From: Prevotella sp. UBA6447 | GTDB taxonomy: Bacteria > Bacteroidota > Bacteroidia > Bacteroidales > Bacteroidaceae | Length of the DNA stretch: 21,718 nucleotides | Assembly (NCBI GenBank): GCA_002437115.1 | Contig: DJOD01000026.1 | Location: 1-21,718 of the forward strand | Direction: 5' to 3' | In this document: positions 1 to 6,409 of the stretch, piece after piece | Layout of the letters: each line of letters begins with the position of its first letter | Position numbering within the stretch: position 1 is the first letter of the stretch | Notes under the pieces: model-generated | The model's database searches: none | What the model was told of the DNA's origin: nothing | What the model saw: only the letters and a program-made list of their open reading frames with translations | Program-made: the position numbers and the translations under genes

Positions 1-374
1 ACCAACAATTCGTTCATCGTGTCCGCGGTATTGAAGTCGTATTGCTTGCCGGAAGATGCCGTGTACGTTGTGTTGGCACAGGTCAGTTCCTCTATCGCCC
101 GCAGTATGGTATCCGCACTGCATGTGCGGAGAATCGGGTGCAAGGACAAGTGCTTCATAAGGTGTGCCGTCACGTCTTCAACGCATGAACCTCCACAGAG
201 ATACACACACATCAAAGAGCGGAGTATTTCGCTGTATTGGTACCCGTACGATGTACAGCGTCGTCCCAAGGTGGAGTCTATCGTCTTTGATAAAAGAGTG
301 TCGAATTGTTCCATTATCGGAAATATTCCTCCAAAAGGGGTGAGCTTCTCGGATTTTATATGTATTTTTGCCAT
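1..374 (-). CDS. IS1380-type transposase, N-terminal part (runs off the left edge)
   Basis: Reading the minus strand from the ATG at 374 gives 124 uninterrupted codons to the window edge. The protein begins MAKIHIKSEKLTPFGG and continues with blocks such as YGYQYSEILRSLMCVYLCGG, HLSLHP, and RTCSADTILRAIEEL. These resemble the N-terminal region of the DDE transposases of the IS1380 family, which are widespread in Bacteroides and Prevotella and mobilise their own element by cut-and-paste. The catalytic DDE core lies outside the window, so intactness cannot be judged. A plus-strand reading of 125 codons over the same bases is its antisense shadow. The family is assigned from remembered similarity. 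That this is a real transposase start is well supported by the protein-like composition and the clean frame. Confidence 0.82.
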   Translation of the reverse strand, partial: MAKIHIKSEKLTPFGGIFPIMEQFDTLLSKTIDSTLGRRCTSYGYQYSEILRSLMCVYLCGGSCVEDVTAHLMKHLSLHPILRTCSADTILRAIEELTCANTTYTASSGKQYDFNTADTMNELL

Positions 375-500
375 GTCTGTTGAAGATTTGTCTTGATTTT
401 ATTGCGACACTAATTTAGGTGAATTTTCTGACATGACAAAATCCTGAGCAACTTTTTGTTGCTCAGGTACTTATAAAAATTGCAAATTATAGTGTTGCGG
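375..500 (-). mobile_element. Terminal region of the IS1380-type element (leader and probable inverted-repeat end)
   Basis: Between the transposase start and the next gene lie about 125 AT-rich bases. Read on the minus strand, the outer end begins CCGCAACACTATAATTTGCA (500 back to 481). A CC start is usual for IS1380-family inverted repeats. A TTAA lies just outside at 503-506. A promoter-like TATAATTTG (491 to 483, minus strand) would start a transcript reading into the transposase. The other end of the element is outside the window, so the terminal repeat and the target duplication cannot be paired. The exact boundary is an inference. Confidence 0.4.
443..467. repeat. Perfect 10-bp hairpin in the transposase leader
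   Basis: CCTGAGCAAC at 443-452 and its exact complement at 458-467 flank a five-base T loop (A on the minus strand). It falls between the probable IS end and the transposase ATG. In several insertion sequences such leader hairpins reduce transposase translation from read-through transcripts; that role here is an inference. There is no following T-tract on the plus strand, so it is not a normal terminator in that direction. Confidence 0.6.
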
Positions 501-510
501 AATTAAGGAT

Positions 511-855
511 ATGGATAAGAAACTGTTTCGGTCTCCGATAGGAGTAATAGCCTGCACGGTGTTGCTTGCCTTCGAACCTATCTTCGGATGTTATGACATC
601 TATCTCGGCTTACTCATATTGTCGGCAGTTATGACCTTTCTGTCTTTAGGTGGCTTGCTCTTGGGTGCGTTTAGTGGGAGCATAAGCACACACGATTGTG
701 TTGGCAGATTCTCAAAGACACCTGTTGTTGTGTTGATTGTTTACGTCGTTGGCCTTGTGGTAAGTTGGCTCTATCATTCCAATTTGTTTGGGTTTTGGAT
801 CTTTCTTTTCGTTTTGGAGTTGCTTAGTCGAGTCTTCGGCCATTTTCATAAATGA
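511..855 (+). CDS. Small hypothetical membrane protein (114 aa)
   Basis: This frame encodes 114 residues with about four hydrophobic segments (roughly residues 9-27, 32-55, 70-88 and 92-108) and a short polar segment near 56-68. It looks like a small multi-spanning inner-membrane protein; I do not recognise a family. The start codon lies about ten bases outside the likely IS end, and an in-frame stop at 490-492 prevents an upstream extension. The gene may be intact with its promoter displaced, or it may be the C-terminal remnant of a longer gene cut by the insertion. No TAnnTTTG promoter is visible in front of it. Base composition is more AT-rich than the core genes. Real coding is likely but not certain. 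Confidence 0.5.
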   Translation: MDKKLFRSPIGVIACTVLLAFEPIFGCYDIYLGLLILSAVMTFLSLGGLLLGAFSGSISTHDCVGRFSKTPVVVLIVYVVGLVVSWLYHSNLFGFWIFLFVLELLSRVFGHFHK

Positions 856-921
856 GACCGTTTCAAAAATTATCTTTTGGCGTGTTTTTTTCATTTGGAG
901 GCAAGAAAGTCTTGAGCCATT

Positions 922-963
922 CTTTTTGTCCAAGCAAGTGGTGGGAAAAAACAGGACAAAAAG
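922..963. repeat. Perfect 10-bp inverted repeat
   Basis: CTTTTTGTCC (922-931) and GGACAAAAAG (954-963) are exact complements separated by 22 bases. A smaller hairpin sits just upstream (GGCAAGA at 900-906 pairing with TCTTGAGCC at 910-918, with a two-base bulge). Possible roles are a terminator region for the preceding membrane-protein gene, a protein-binding site, or the end of a small mobile element. Confidence 0.5.
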
Positions 964-1109
964 TATTTAAGAAATCGCGTGTTTGTCGACGAGGAAGCAG
1001 CAGGCGACAAATATGCGCTGTTTTTTGTGATTTGCATAAGTCGCTGAAATAATGGCTGTTGCAAAGTGGCATCGCAAAAGAGAAATCTTCAATTTGCTAT
1101 TTGTTTCAC

Positions 1110-1190
1110 GATAGCTATCCTATTGATTATTGATAGCTATCTTGTTGAGCCTCAATGTCTGTCGAAACCTATTACGTCCTGATAGCTATC
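1110..1190. repeat. Three copies of the palindrome GATAGCTATC
   Basis: Exact, self-complementary copies occur at 1110-1119, 1132-1141 and 1181-1190, with centre-to-centre distances of 22 and 49 bp. A 10-bp palindrome three times within 81 bp is far beyond chance. The arrangement resembles an operator cluster for a dimeric DNA-binding protein, or a fragment of a repetitive extragenic element. There is no gene close on either side that it obviously regulates. Confidence 0.8.
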
Positions 1191-1373
1191 GGGGGACGAT
1201 AAGGCATTTATCCCGAAATCTTTTCGTTGATTTCATGTTGTTTTTGATGCCGGATGATACTTTTTATGGTAAGATTTGACTTCTTGTTCTCTAAAAGAGC
1301 CAACTTGGACGATGCTGCTTTTGATGAAAACCGATGACAAAAGCTGTGGTCTTCCAGTGTGGTCTCCACCGTC

Positions 1374-1463
1374 CTGGGAGCGCCTTCCCAGCAGTTCTCG
1401 TATCCCATTTCATGCTCGCCAACAGACTTTCCCAAAGACGACGTCGGCTTTGGGAAGTTGGCG
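1374..1463. repeat. Paired strong hairpins in non-coding DNA
   Basis: The first hairpin is CTGGGA (1374-1379) with TCCCAG (1386-1391). The second pairs CGCCAA (1417-1422) with TTGGCG (1458-1463), then CTT, CCC and AAAG (1427-1437) with CTTTGGGAAG (1448-1457). It has one bulged T at 1430 and a four-base bulge at 1423-1426. The inner loop contains CGACGTCG, itself self-complementary. No T-tract follows on either strand, so these are not ordinary terminators. Confidence 0.55.
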
Positions 1464-1602
1464 ACGGGAAGCTTGATGGCCTATCAGTCGTGTGGGGAAT
1501 CGGAAAAGACACGGAAACTTCAGCGTGTTAAAGCGTTTCCTATGAGCTGTTATCTTTTTGAAAAATCTCGTATTTTTATTTCCTTTTGTTTTATTTATTA
1601 TG

Positions 1603-1610
1603 TATCTTTG
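1603..1610 (+). promoter_or_regulatory. Bacteroidetes-type promoter (-7 element) for the ffh operon
   Basis: TATCTTTG matches the TAnnTTTG -7 consensus exactly. Expected transcription start is about 1614-1618. The -33 element is weak: the nearest TTTG (1585-1588) is only 14 bp upstream, shorter than the usual 19-21, with a T-rich stretch at the expected distance. Transcription would pass through the folded leader into ffh. Confidence 0.65.
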
Positions 1611-1619
1611 CATGAAATA

Positions 1620-1717
1620 GGCCTCCATTTCGGCGTGCAGCTTCCGATAAGTTGGAAATCCTGCACAAGGTAAGGGCTGGTGTGCAATAAAAGGGCCATT
1701 GGCATGCCCGGCTGGAG
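1620..1717 (+). promoter_or_regulatory. Candidate structured RNA leader of ffh
   Basis: Starting within a few bases of the predicted transcription start, the sequence can fold into a closed junction. An outer stem joins CTCCA (1623-1627) with TGGAG (1713-1717) and CGG (1631-1633) with CCG (1708-1710). One arm joins GTGCAG (1635-1640) with CTGCAC (1661-1666), continuing as TTCCGA with TTGGAA around a TAAG loop. A second arm joins GGTGTGC (1679-1685) with GCATGCC (1702-1708) using two G-T pairs; it shares base 1708 with the outer stem, so one of those pairs must give way. It lacks the GGAA-loop hallmark of SRP RNA and does not match a riboswitch I know. It may be a separate small RNA or a regulatory 5' leader. 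Confidence 0.35.
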
Positions 1718-1807
1718 CGCTGAGGGAACGGTCGTGACAATGCTGGTCTGTTAAAAGACGACTCCTCGTTTGTTAAAAAGAAAAAATCAAGTAAAGAAGA
1801 AATAAAC

Positions 1808-3163
1808 ATGTTTGAGAACTTAAGTGAACGCCTGGAACGCTCTTTCAAGATACTGAAAGGTGAGGGCAAGATCACCGAGATTAATGTTGCGGAGACTCTG
1901 AAGGATGTGCGCCGCGCCCTTTTGGATGCCGATGTCAACTACAAGGTGGCCAAGAGCTTCACCGACACCGTGAAGGTGAAGGCCTTGGGCATGAACGTGC
2001 TGACGGCCGTCAAGCCCGGTCAGCTCATGGTCAAGATTGTGCACGATGAGCTGGCCAAGCTGATGGGTGGTGAGGCCACAGAGCTCCACCTCTCTGGTAA
2101 GCCCTCGATCATTCTGATGTCGGGCTTGCAGGGTTCTGGTAAGACCACGTTTAGCGGCAAGTTGGCCAATATGCTCAAGACGAAGCAGCACAAGAACCCC
2201 TTGCTGGTGGCCTGTGACGTGTATCGCCCCGCTGCCATCGAGCAGCTGAAGGTCGTTGGCAGCCAGATTGGTGTGCCGGTGTTTGCTGAGGAGGAAAACA
2301 AGAATGTCAACGAGATAGCCCTCCACGCCATCCAAGAGGCCAAGGCCAAAGGCTACGACGTGGTCATCATCGATACTGCCGGCCGTCTGGCCGTCGACGA
2401 GCAGATGATGCAGGAGATAGCCTCACTCAAGGAGGCTGTCCACCCTGATGAGACGCTGTTCGTGGTTGACTCCATGACCGGCCAGGATGCCGTGAACACC
2501 GCTAAGGAATTCAACGACCGTCTTGACTTCGACGGCGTGGTGCTTACCAAGCTCGACGGTGACACCCGTGGCGGTGCGGCCCTCTCCATCCGCACGGTGG
2601 TCACCAAGCCCATCAAGTTTATCGGAACGGGCGAGAAGATGGAGGCCATCGACGTGTTCCACCCCGAGCGCATGGCCGACCGCATCCTGGGCATGGGCGA
2701 CGTAGTGTCGCTTGTGGAGCGTGCCCAGGAGCAGTTTGACGAGGAGGAGGCCAAGCGCCTGCAGAAGAAGATCCAAAAGAACAAGTTCGACTTCAACGAC
2801 TTCCTCAAGCAGATTGAACAGATCAAGAAAATGGGCAACCTGAAGGAACTTGCCTCGATGATTCCTGGTGTGGGAAAGGCCATCAAGGATGTCGACATCG
2901 ACGACAACGCATTCAACGGCATTGAGGCTATCATCCGCAGCATGACTCCGCAGGAACGCATCAGTCCCGAGGTGCTCAACCAGAGCCGCAAGATGCGCAT
3001 CGCCAAAGGCTCGGGCACCAGCATACAGGAGGTGAACCGTCTTGTGAAGCAGTTTGACCAGACTCGCAAGATGATGAAGATGGTGACGGGCAACCAAGCC
3101 ATGTCCATGATGGCACGCATGAAAGACATGAAGGGTGCCATGCCCCGCATGCCCAAAATGTAA
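1808..3163 (+). CDS. ffh: Signal recognition particle protein Ffh (SRP54 GTPase)
   Basis: Ffh binds SRP RNA and the signal sequences of nascent membrane and secreted proteins, and delivers the ribosome to FtsY at the inner membrane. The 451 residues have the full family layout: an N-terminal helical bundle (1-90), then the GTPase G domain with P-loop GLQGSGKTT (107-115), DTAGRL (189-194) and TKLDGD (247-252). The C-terminal methionine-rich M domain (about 310-451) carries the RNA-binding segment SRKMRIAKGSGTS and ends in a Met/Arg/Lys tail. Length is normal. The ATG at 1808 follows a purine-rich leader and is the only sensible start. It is the first gene of the long plus-strand operon; folD begins 18 nt downstream. 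Confidence 0.97.
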   Translation: MFENLSERLERSFKILKGEGKITEINVAETLKDVRRALLDADVNYKVAKSFTDTVKVKALGMNVLTAVKPGQLMVKIVHDELAKLMGGEATELHLSGKPSIILMSGLQGSGKTTFSGKLANMLKTKQHKNPLLVACDVYRPAAIEQLKVVGSQIGVPVFAEEENKNVNEIALHAIQEAKAKGYDVVIIDTAGRLAVDEQMMQEIASLKEAVHPDETLFVVDSMTGQDAVNTAKEFNDRLDFDGVVLTKLDGDTRGGAALSIRTVVTKPIKFIGTGEKMEAIDVFHPERMADRILGMGDVVSLVERAQEQFDEEEAKRLQKKIQKNKFDFNDFLKQIEQIKKMGNLKELASMIPGVGKAIKDVDIDDNAFNGIEAIIRSMTPQERISPEVLNQSRKMRIAKGSGTSIQEVNRLVKQFDQTRKMMKMVTGNQAMSMMARMKDMKGAMPRMPKM

Positions 3164-3181
3164 TTCCTAAAGAAATACGCA

Positions 3182-4069
3182 ATGGCATACACATTAATAG
3201 ACGGAAAGGCGACTGCTGCTGCCATCAAGCAGCAGATTGCCGCCGAGGTGAAGGAAATCGTGGCGAAGGGCGGCAAGCAGCCCCATTTGGCTGCCGTGCT
3301 GGTGGGCCACGACGGAGGGTCGGAGACCTATGTGAAGAACAAGGTGATAGCTTGTGAGCAGTGTGGCTTCAAGTCGACGCTCATCCGTTTTGAGGACAAT
3401 GTTACCGAAGAGGAGCTGTTGGCTTGCGTCGACCGTCTCAACAAGGACGACGATGTGGATGGCTTTATCGTGCAGTTGCCCTTGCCCAAGCATATTGACG
3501 AGCAGAAAATAATCATGGCTATCGACTATCGTAAGGATGTCGACGGCTTCCATCCCATCAACGTCGGCCGTATGAGTATTGGGCTTCCCTGCTTCATTTC
3601 GGCCACGCCGCTTGGCATTCTCACCCTGTTGAAGCACTATCATGTGCAGACCTCAGGCAAGAAGTGTGTCATTTTGGGCCGCAGCAACATCGTGGGCAAG
3701 CCCATGGCGCAGCTGATGATGCAGAAGCAGTATGGCGACGCCACCGTGACGGTGTGCCATTCCCACTCTAAGTCGCTGAAGGAGGAGTGCCGGGAGGCCG
3801 ACATCATCATTGCAGCCATAGGGCAGCCCAACTTTGTGACGGCCGACATGGTGAAAGAGGGAGCTGTGGTCATCGACGTAGGCACCACACGCGTGCCTGA
3901 CGCTTCGCGAAAGAGTGGCTTCCGCCTTAATGGCGACGTAAAGTTCGATGAGGTGGCCCCCAAGTGCTCATTCATCACGCCCGTGCCGGGCGGCGTGGGA
4001 CCCATGACCATCTGCTCGCTGATGAAGAATACGCTCGCGGCAGGCAAAAAAACTTACTACAAGGCATGA
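3182..4069 (+). CDS. folD: Bifunctional methylene-THF dehydrogenase / methenyl-THF cyclohydrolase FolD
   Basis: FolD interconverts 5,10-methylene-THF, 5,10-methenyl-THF and 10-formyl-THF in the cytoplasm, supplying one-carbon units for purine and formyl-methionine synthesis. The 295 residues match the family length. Visible signatures are the substrate-site YVKNK (Tyr50, catalytic Lys54), QLPLP (98-102), DVDGFHP (119-125), the nucleotide-binding GRSNIVGKP (166-174) and the C-terminal PVPGGVGPMT. The segment PCFISATPLG replaces the shorter PCTPxG of proteobacterial enzymes, as I recall for Bacteroidetes FolD. The gene lies 18 nt after ffh, and its stop codon overlaps the next start (ATGATGA), so the three genes are almost certainly co-transcribed and possibly translationally coupled. 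Confidence 0.97.
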   Translation: MAYTLIDGKATAAAIKQQIAAEVKEIVAKGGKQPHLAAVLVGHDGGSETYVKNKVIACEQCGFKSTLIRFEDNVTEEELLACVDRLNKDDDVDGFIVQLPLPKHIDEQKIIMAIDYRKDVDGFHPINVGRMSIGLPCFISATPLGILTLLKHYHVQTSGKKCVILGRSNIVGKPMAQLMMQKQYGDATVTVCHSHSKSLKEECREADIIIAAIGQPNFVTADMVKEGAVVIDVGTTRVPDASRKSGFRLNGDVKFDEVAPKCSFITPVPGGVGPMTICSLMKNTLAAGKKTYYKA

Positions 4070-4248
4070 TGACAGCTGTCGAGTGGTACCAGAAAGGGAA
4101 TGGCTATCGGCAGCGTGGTGATTGGAAACATGCGCTCGACTGCTATATGGAGGCGATAGAGCTTGATCCCCAGTCGCCGGCTGTTGTGGCCAAGGAAATG
4201 TTGGAAAACATTTTGAACTTTTACAATAAGGATGCCTACAACCCCTAA
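4066..4248 (+). CDS. Small TPR-like protein between folD and the ferredoxin gene (60 aa)
   Basis: The start ATG at 4066 overlaps the folD stop by four bases. The product, 60 residues, contains one recognisable tetratricopeptide-type helix pair: KGNGYRQRGDWKHALDCYME followed by AIELDPQSPA. A C-terminal helix, MLENILNFYNKD, follows. One TPR unit is too short to form a superhelix alone, so it may act as a small adaptor or as an oligomer. I recall similar short proteins beside the oxoacid:ferredoxin oxidoreductase genes in other Bacteroidales, which would imply a role in assembly or stability of that complex; this is an inference. A longer reading starting inside folD is rejected because it translates folD out of frame. 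Confidence 0.8.
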   Translation: MMTAVEWYQKGNGYRQRGDWKHALDCYMEAIELDPQSPAVVAKEMLENILNFYNKDAYNP

Positions 4249-4312
4249 CAGGGCGTTGCGCGTGTCCGGAAGACAAAGGAAAGACAACAGGAAGGTTTTT
4301 AAAGTTATACCT

Positions 4313-4546
4313 ATGGCAAAAATAAAGGGTGCCATCGTCGTTAACACAGATCGTTGCAAGGGATGCCAATTGTGCATCGTTGCTTGCCCGAAGGATGTTA
4401 TCGCCCTGGCTCAGAAAAAGGTTAACGTCCACGGTTACCCGTACGTGGAGGCCGCTCGACCAGACGACTGCATTGGCTGTGCCAGCTGCGGCATCGTCTG
4501 CCCGGATGGTTGCATTACGGTTTATAGGAAAAAAATGGAGGATTAA
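4313..4546 (+). CDS. 2-oxoacid:ferredoxin oxidoreductase delta subunit (KorD-type, two 4Fe-4S clusters)
   Basis: This 77-residue protein is the ferredoxin-like electron-transfer subunit of the complex encoded by the next three genes. Two four-cysteine motifs are complete: Cys15/18/21 with Cys25 followed by Pro, and Cys53/56/59 with Cys63 followed by Pro. Together they bind two [4Fe-4S] clusters that carry electrons from the TPP site to external ferredoxin. The ATG at 4313 is chosen because upstream in-frame sequence overlaps the preceding gene and reads as arginine-rich nonsense. A 64-nt gap separates it from the TPR-like gene, and I see no TAnnTTTG promoter in it. The next gene begins 4 nt after its stop. 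Confidence 0.92.
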   Translation: MAKIKGAIVVNTDRCKGCQLCIVACPKDVIALAQKKVNVHGYPYVEAARPDDCIGCASCGIVCPDGCITVYRKKMED

Positions 4547-4550
4547 GGCT

Positions 4551-5636
4551 ATGGCAGAACAAGAAGTCGTTTTAATGAAAGGCAACGAGGCTATAGCCAA
4601 CGCTGCCATTCGGTGTGGTGTCGACGCGTTTTTCGGCTATCCCATCACGCCGCAGACTGAAATTATCGAAACCCTGTCGCTGCTCAAACCATGGGAAACC
4701 ACAGGCATGGTGGTCGTGCAGGCTGAAAGTGAGGTGGCTTCCATCAACATGGTTTATGGAGGTGCCGGTGCCGGCAAGCGTGTGTTCACCACATCGTCGT
4801 CGCCTGGCGTAGCCCTGATGCAAGAAGGCATAGCCTACATGGCTGGTGCCGAGATTCCAGGTGTGTTTGTCAATGTGCAGCGTGGCGGCCCTGGACTGGG
4901 AACCATCCAGCCTTCGCAGAGCGACTATTTCCAGGCCACGCGTGGCGGTGGCAATGGCGACTACAACGTCATTGTGCTGGCTCCCAACTCTGTGCAAGAG
5001 ATGGCTGACTTTGTAGACCTGTCGTTTGAGTTGGCTTTCAAGTATCGCAACCCTGCCATGATCCTCTCAGATGGGGTCATTGGCCAGATGATGGAAAAGG
5101 TGGTGCTGCCGCCGTTTAAGCCTCGCCGCACAGAAGAGCAAATCAGAAAAGAATGCCCGTGGGCTACCATCGGTCGCACGAAGGATCGCGAGCCCAACAT
5201 CCTGACATCGCTCGAGCTGAAGTCGGAAGTTATGGAGAAACGCAACCTGCACCTGCAAGAGAAGTATCAGACCATCCGCGACAACGAGGTGCGCTATGAG
5301 GCACAGCAGTGTGAGGATGCTGATTATGTCATCGTGTCGTTTGGCAGTGCCGCTCGCATTGGTGAGAAGGCGGTGGAGCTCGCGCGTGAAGAAGGCATCA
5401 AGGTTGGCCTCTTCCGCCCCATTACGCTGTGGCCTTTCCCGACCAAGGAAATCAAGGCCATGGCCAAGGGCAAGAAAGGAATACTGGTGAGCGAGATCAA
5501 CGCAGGGCAGATGATACAAGATGTGAAGCTGGCTGTTGACGGGGCGCTGCCCGTGGAGCATTTCGGGCGCTTGGGAGGAATTGTGCCTGATCCAGAAGAG
5601 ATCGTCATGGCTTTGAAAGACAAATTAATGAGGTAA
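4551..5636 (+). CDS. vorB: 2-oxoacid:ferredoxin oxidoreductase alpha subunit (VorB/KorA)
   Basis: The alpha subunit of a CoA-dependent 2-oxoacid:ferredoxin oxidoreductase. The enzyme decarboxylates a 2-oxoacid to acyl-CoA and reduces ferredoxin, and can run in reverse under anaerobic conditions. From the ATG at 4551 the protein is 361 residues. Key segments are MKGNEAIANAAIR, GYPITPQTEI (29-38, pyrimidine-side TPP and substrate domain), VVQAESEVASINM, SSSPGVALMQEG and RGGPGLGTIQPSQSDY. It is closest in memory to proteins called 3-methyl-2-oxobutanoate dehydrogenase VorB. Whether the substrate is 2-oxoisovalerate or 2-oxoglutarate cannot be fixed from sequence alone. In-frame upstream sequence overlaps the ferredoxin gene and is rejected. 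The beta gene starts 5 nt after its stop. Confidence 0.93.
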   Translation: MAEQEVVLMKGNEAIANAAIRCGVDAFFGYPITPQTEIIETLSLLKPWETTGMVVVQAESEVASINMVYGGAGAGKRVFTTSSSPGVALMQEGIAYMAGAEIPGVFVNVQRGGPGLGTIQPSQSDYFQATRGGGNGDYNVIVLAPNSVQEMADFVDLSFELAFKYRNPAMILSDGVIGQMMEKVVLPPFKPRRTEEQIRKECPWATIGRTKDREPNILTSLELKSEVMEKRNLHLQEKYQTIRDNEVRYEAQQCEDADYVIVSFGSAARIGEKAVELAREEGIKVGLFRPITLWPFPTKEIKAMAKGKKGILVSEINAGQMIQDVKLAVDGALPVEHFGRLGGIVPDPEEIVMALKDKLMR

Positions 5637-5641
5637 GGAAA

Positions 5642-6409
5642 ATGGCAAACGATATAATTGCACCGGAAAATCTTGTCTACAAGAAACCGGAACTGATGAA
5701 CGATACCCCGATGCATTATTGCCCGGGCTGTTCGCATGGTGTGGTTCATAAGCTTGTTGCGGAGGTCATAGAAGAGATGGGCATGGAAGAAAAGTCTGTG
5801 GGCGTGTGCCCCGTGGGATGTGCCGTCTTTGCCTATCGCTATCTTGACATCGACTGGCAGGAGGCTGCTCATGGACGCGCGCCTGCAGTGGCCACGGCCA
5901 TCAAACGCCTGTGGCCCGACAGGCTGGTCTTCACTTACCAAGGCGATGGCGACTTGGCTTGCATTGGCACTTGCGAGACAATCCATGCGCTCAACCGTGG
6001 CGAAAACATTGCAATCATATTCATCAACAATGCCATCTACGGCATGACGGGCGGTCAGATGGCTCCCACGACACTCATCGGCCAGAAAACATCCACATGC
6101 CCTTACGGGCGCGATCCGAAGATACATGGTTATCCCCTCAACATCACGGAACTTGCTGCTCATCTCGATGGCACATGCTATGTGACGCGCCAGAGCGTGG
6201 AGACCGTGGCCTCCATACGCAAGGCAAAGGCCGCCATCAAGAAGGCGTTCACCGCCTCCATGGAGGGTAAGGGCTCCAGCCTTGTCGAGATTGTTTCGAC
6301 CTGCAACAGCGGCTGGAAGCTCTCGCCAGTGAAAGCCAACCAATGGATGGAAGAACACATGTTTGAGAAGTATGTGAAGGGAGATTTAAAGAATACGTTG
6401 GACGAATGA
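5642..6409 (+). CDS. 2-oxoacid:ferredoxin oxidoreductase beta subunit (KorB-type, TPP-binding)
   Basis: The catalytic TPP-binding partner of the alpha subunit, 255 residues. The N-terminal CPGCSHG (Cys27, Cys30) and the later CPVGC supply cysteines typical of the beta-subunit [4Fe-4S] cluster. The TPP/Mg motif is GDGDLACIG (101-109) with the Asn pair at 129-130 in FINNAIYGMTGGQ. PTTLIGQKTSTCPYGRD follows, as in KorB/PorB proteins. Length is short, as expected when alpha, beta, gamma and delta are separate polypeptides. Its stop overlaps the gamma start by four bases (ATGA), supporting coupled translation and fixed stoichiometry. Confidence 0.94.
   Translation: MANDIIAPENLVYKKPELMNDTPMHYCPGCSHGVVHKLVAEVIEEMGMEEKSVGVCPVGCAVFAYRYLDIDWQEAAHGRAPAVATAIKRLWPDRLVFTYQGDGDLACIGTCETIHALNRGENIAIIFINNAIYGMTGGQMAPTTLIGQKTSTCPYGRDPKIHGYPLNITELAAHLDGTCYVTRQSVETVASIRKAKAAIKKAFTASMEGKGSSLVEIVSTCNSGWKLSPVKANQWMEEHMFEKYVKGDLKNTLDE

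Larger units (their letters stand above)
856..1602. other. Approximately 750-nt gene-poor interval rich in inverted repeats
   Basis: No convincing gene lies here. Several short frames (60-104 codons) are open on both strands, especially at 1208-1673, but they overlap each other, have cysteine- and arginine-rich or low-complexity translations, and lack promoters or recognisable motifs. What the stretch does hold is structure: a perfect 10-bp inverted repeat at 922-963, three copies of a 10-bp palindrome at 1110-1190, a 6-bp hairpin at 1374-1391 and a long imperfect hairpin at 1417-1463. It may be a repeated intergenic element, a decayed mobile element, or an uncharacterised RNA. The minus-strand frame at 1208-1435 is the most protein-like and cannot be fully excluded. 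Confidence 0.5.

Noticed and set aside
19..396. Plus-strand frame of 125 codons at the left edge
   Set aside because: Antisense shadow of the minus-strand transposase; its translation has no protein-like pattern.
1110..1190. CRISPR array
   Set aside because: The three repeats are only 10 bp, perfectly palindromic and unevenly spaced (12 and 39 bp between copies), and no cas gene is present.
1208..1673. Overlapping short frames on both strands before ffh
   Set aside because: They conflict with each other, lack promoters and recognisable motifs, and overlap strong hairpins. The minus-strand frame 1208-1435 is the least unlikely but not supported.
1614..1790. SRP RNA (ffs) next to ffh
   Set aside because: The conserved domain IV pattern with its GGAA loop and AGCAG is absent on both strands.
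1614..1807. Tetrahydrofolate, TPP or cobalamin riboswitch controlling ffh-folD
   Set aside because: None of the conserved core blocks of these riboswitches is present in the leader.
2353..3276. Minus-strand frame of 307 codons opposite ffh
   Set aside because: Shadow of the GC-rich ffh coding strand; Ser/Met/Arg-rich nonsense translation.
5324..6358. Minus-strand frame of 344 codons opposite the alpha and beta subunit genes
   Set aside because: Antisense to two clear enzyme genes and without any motif.
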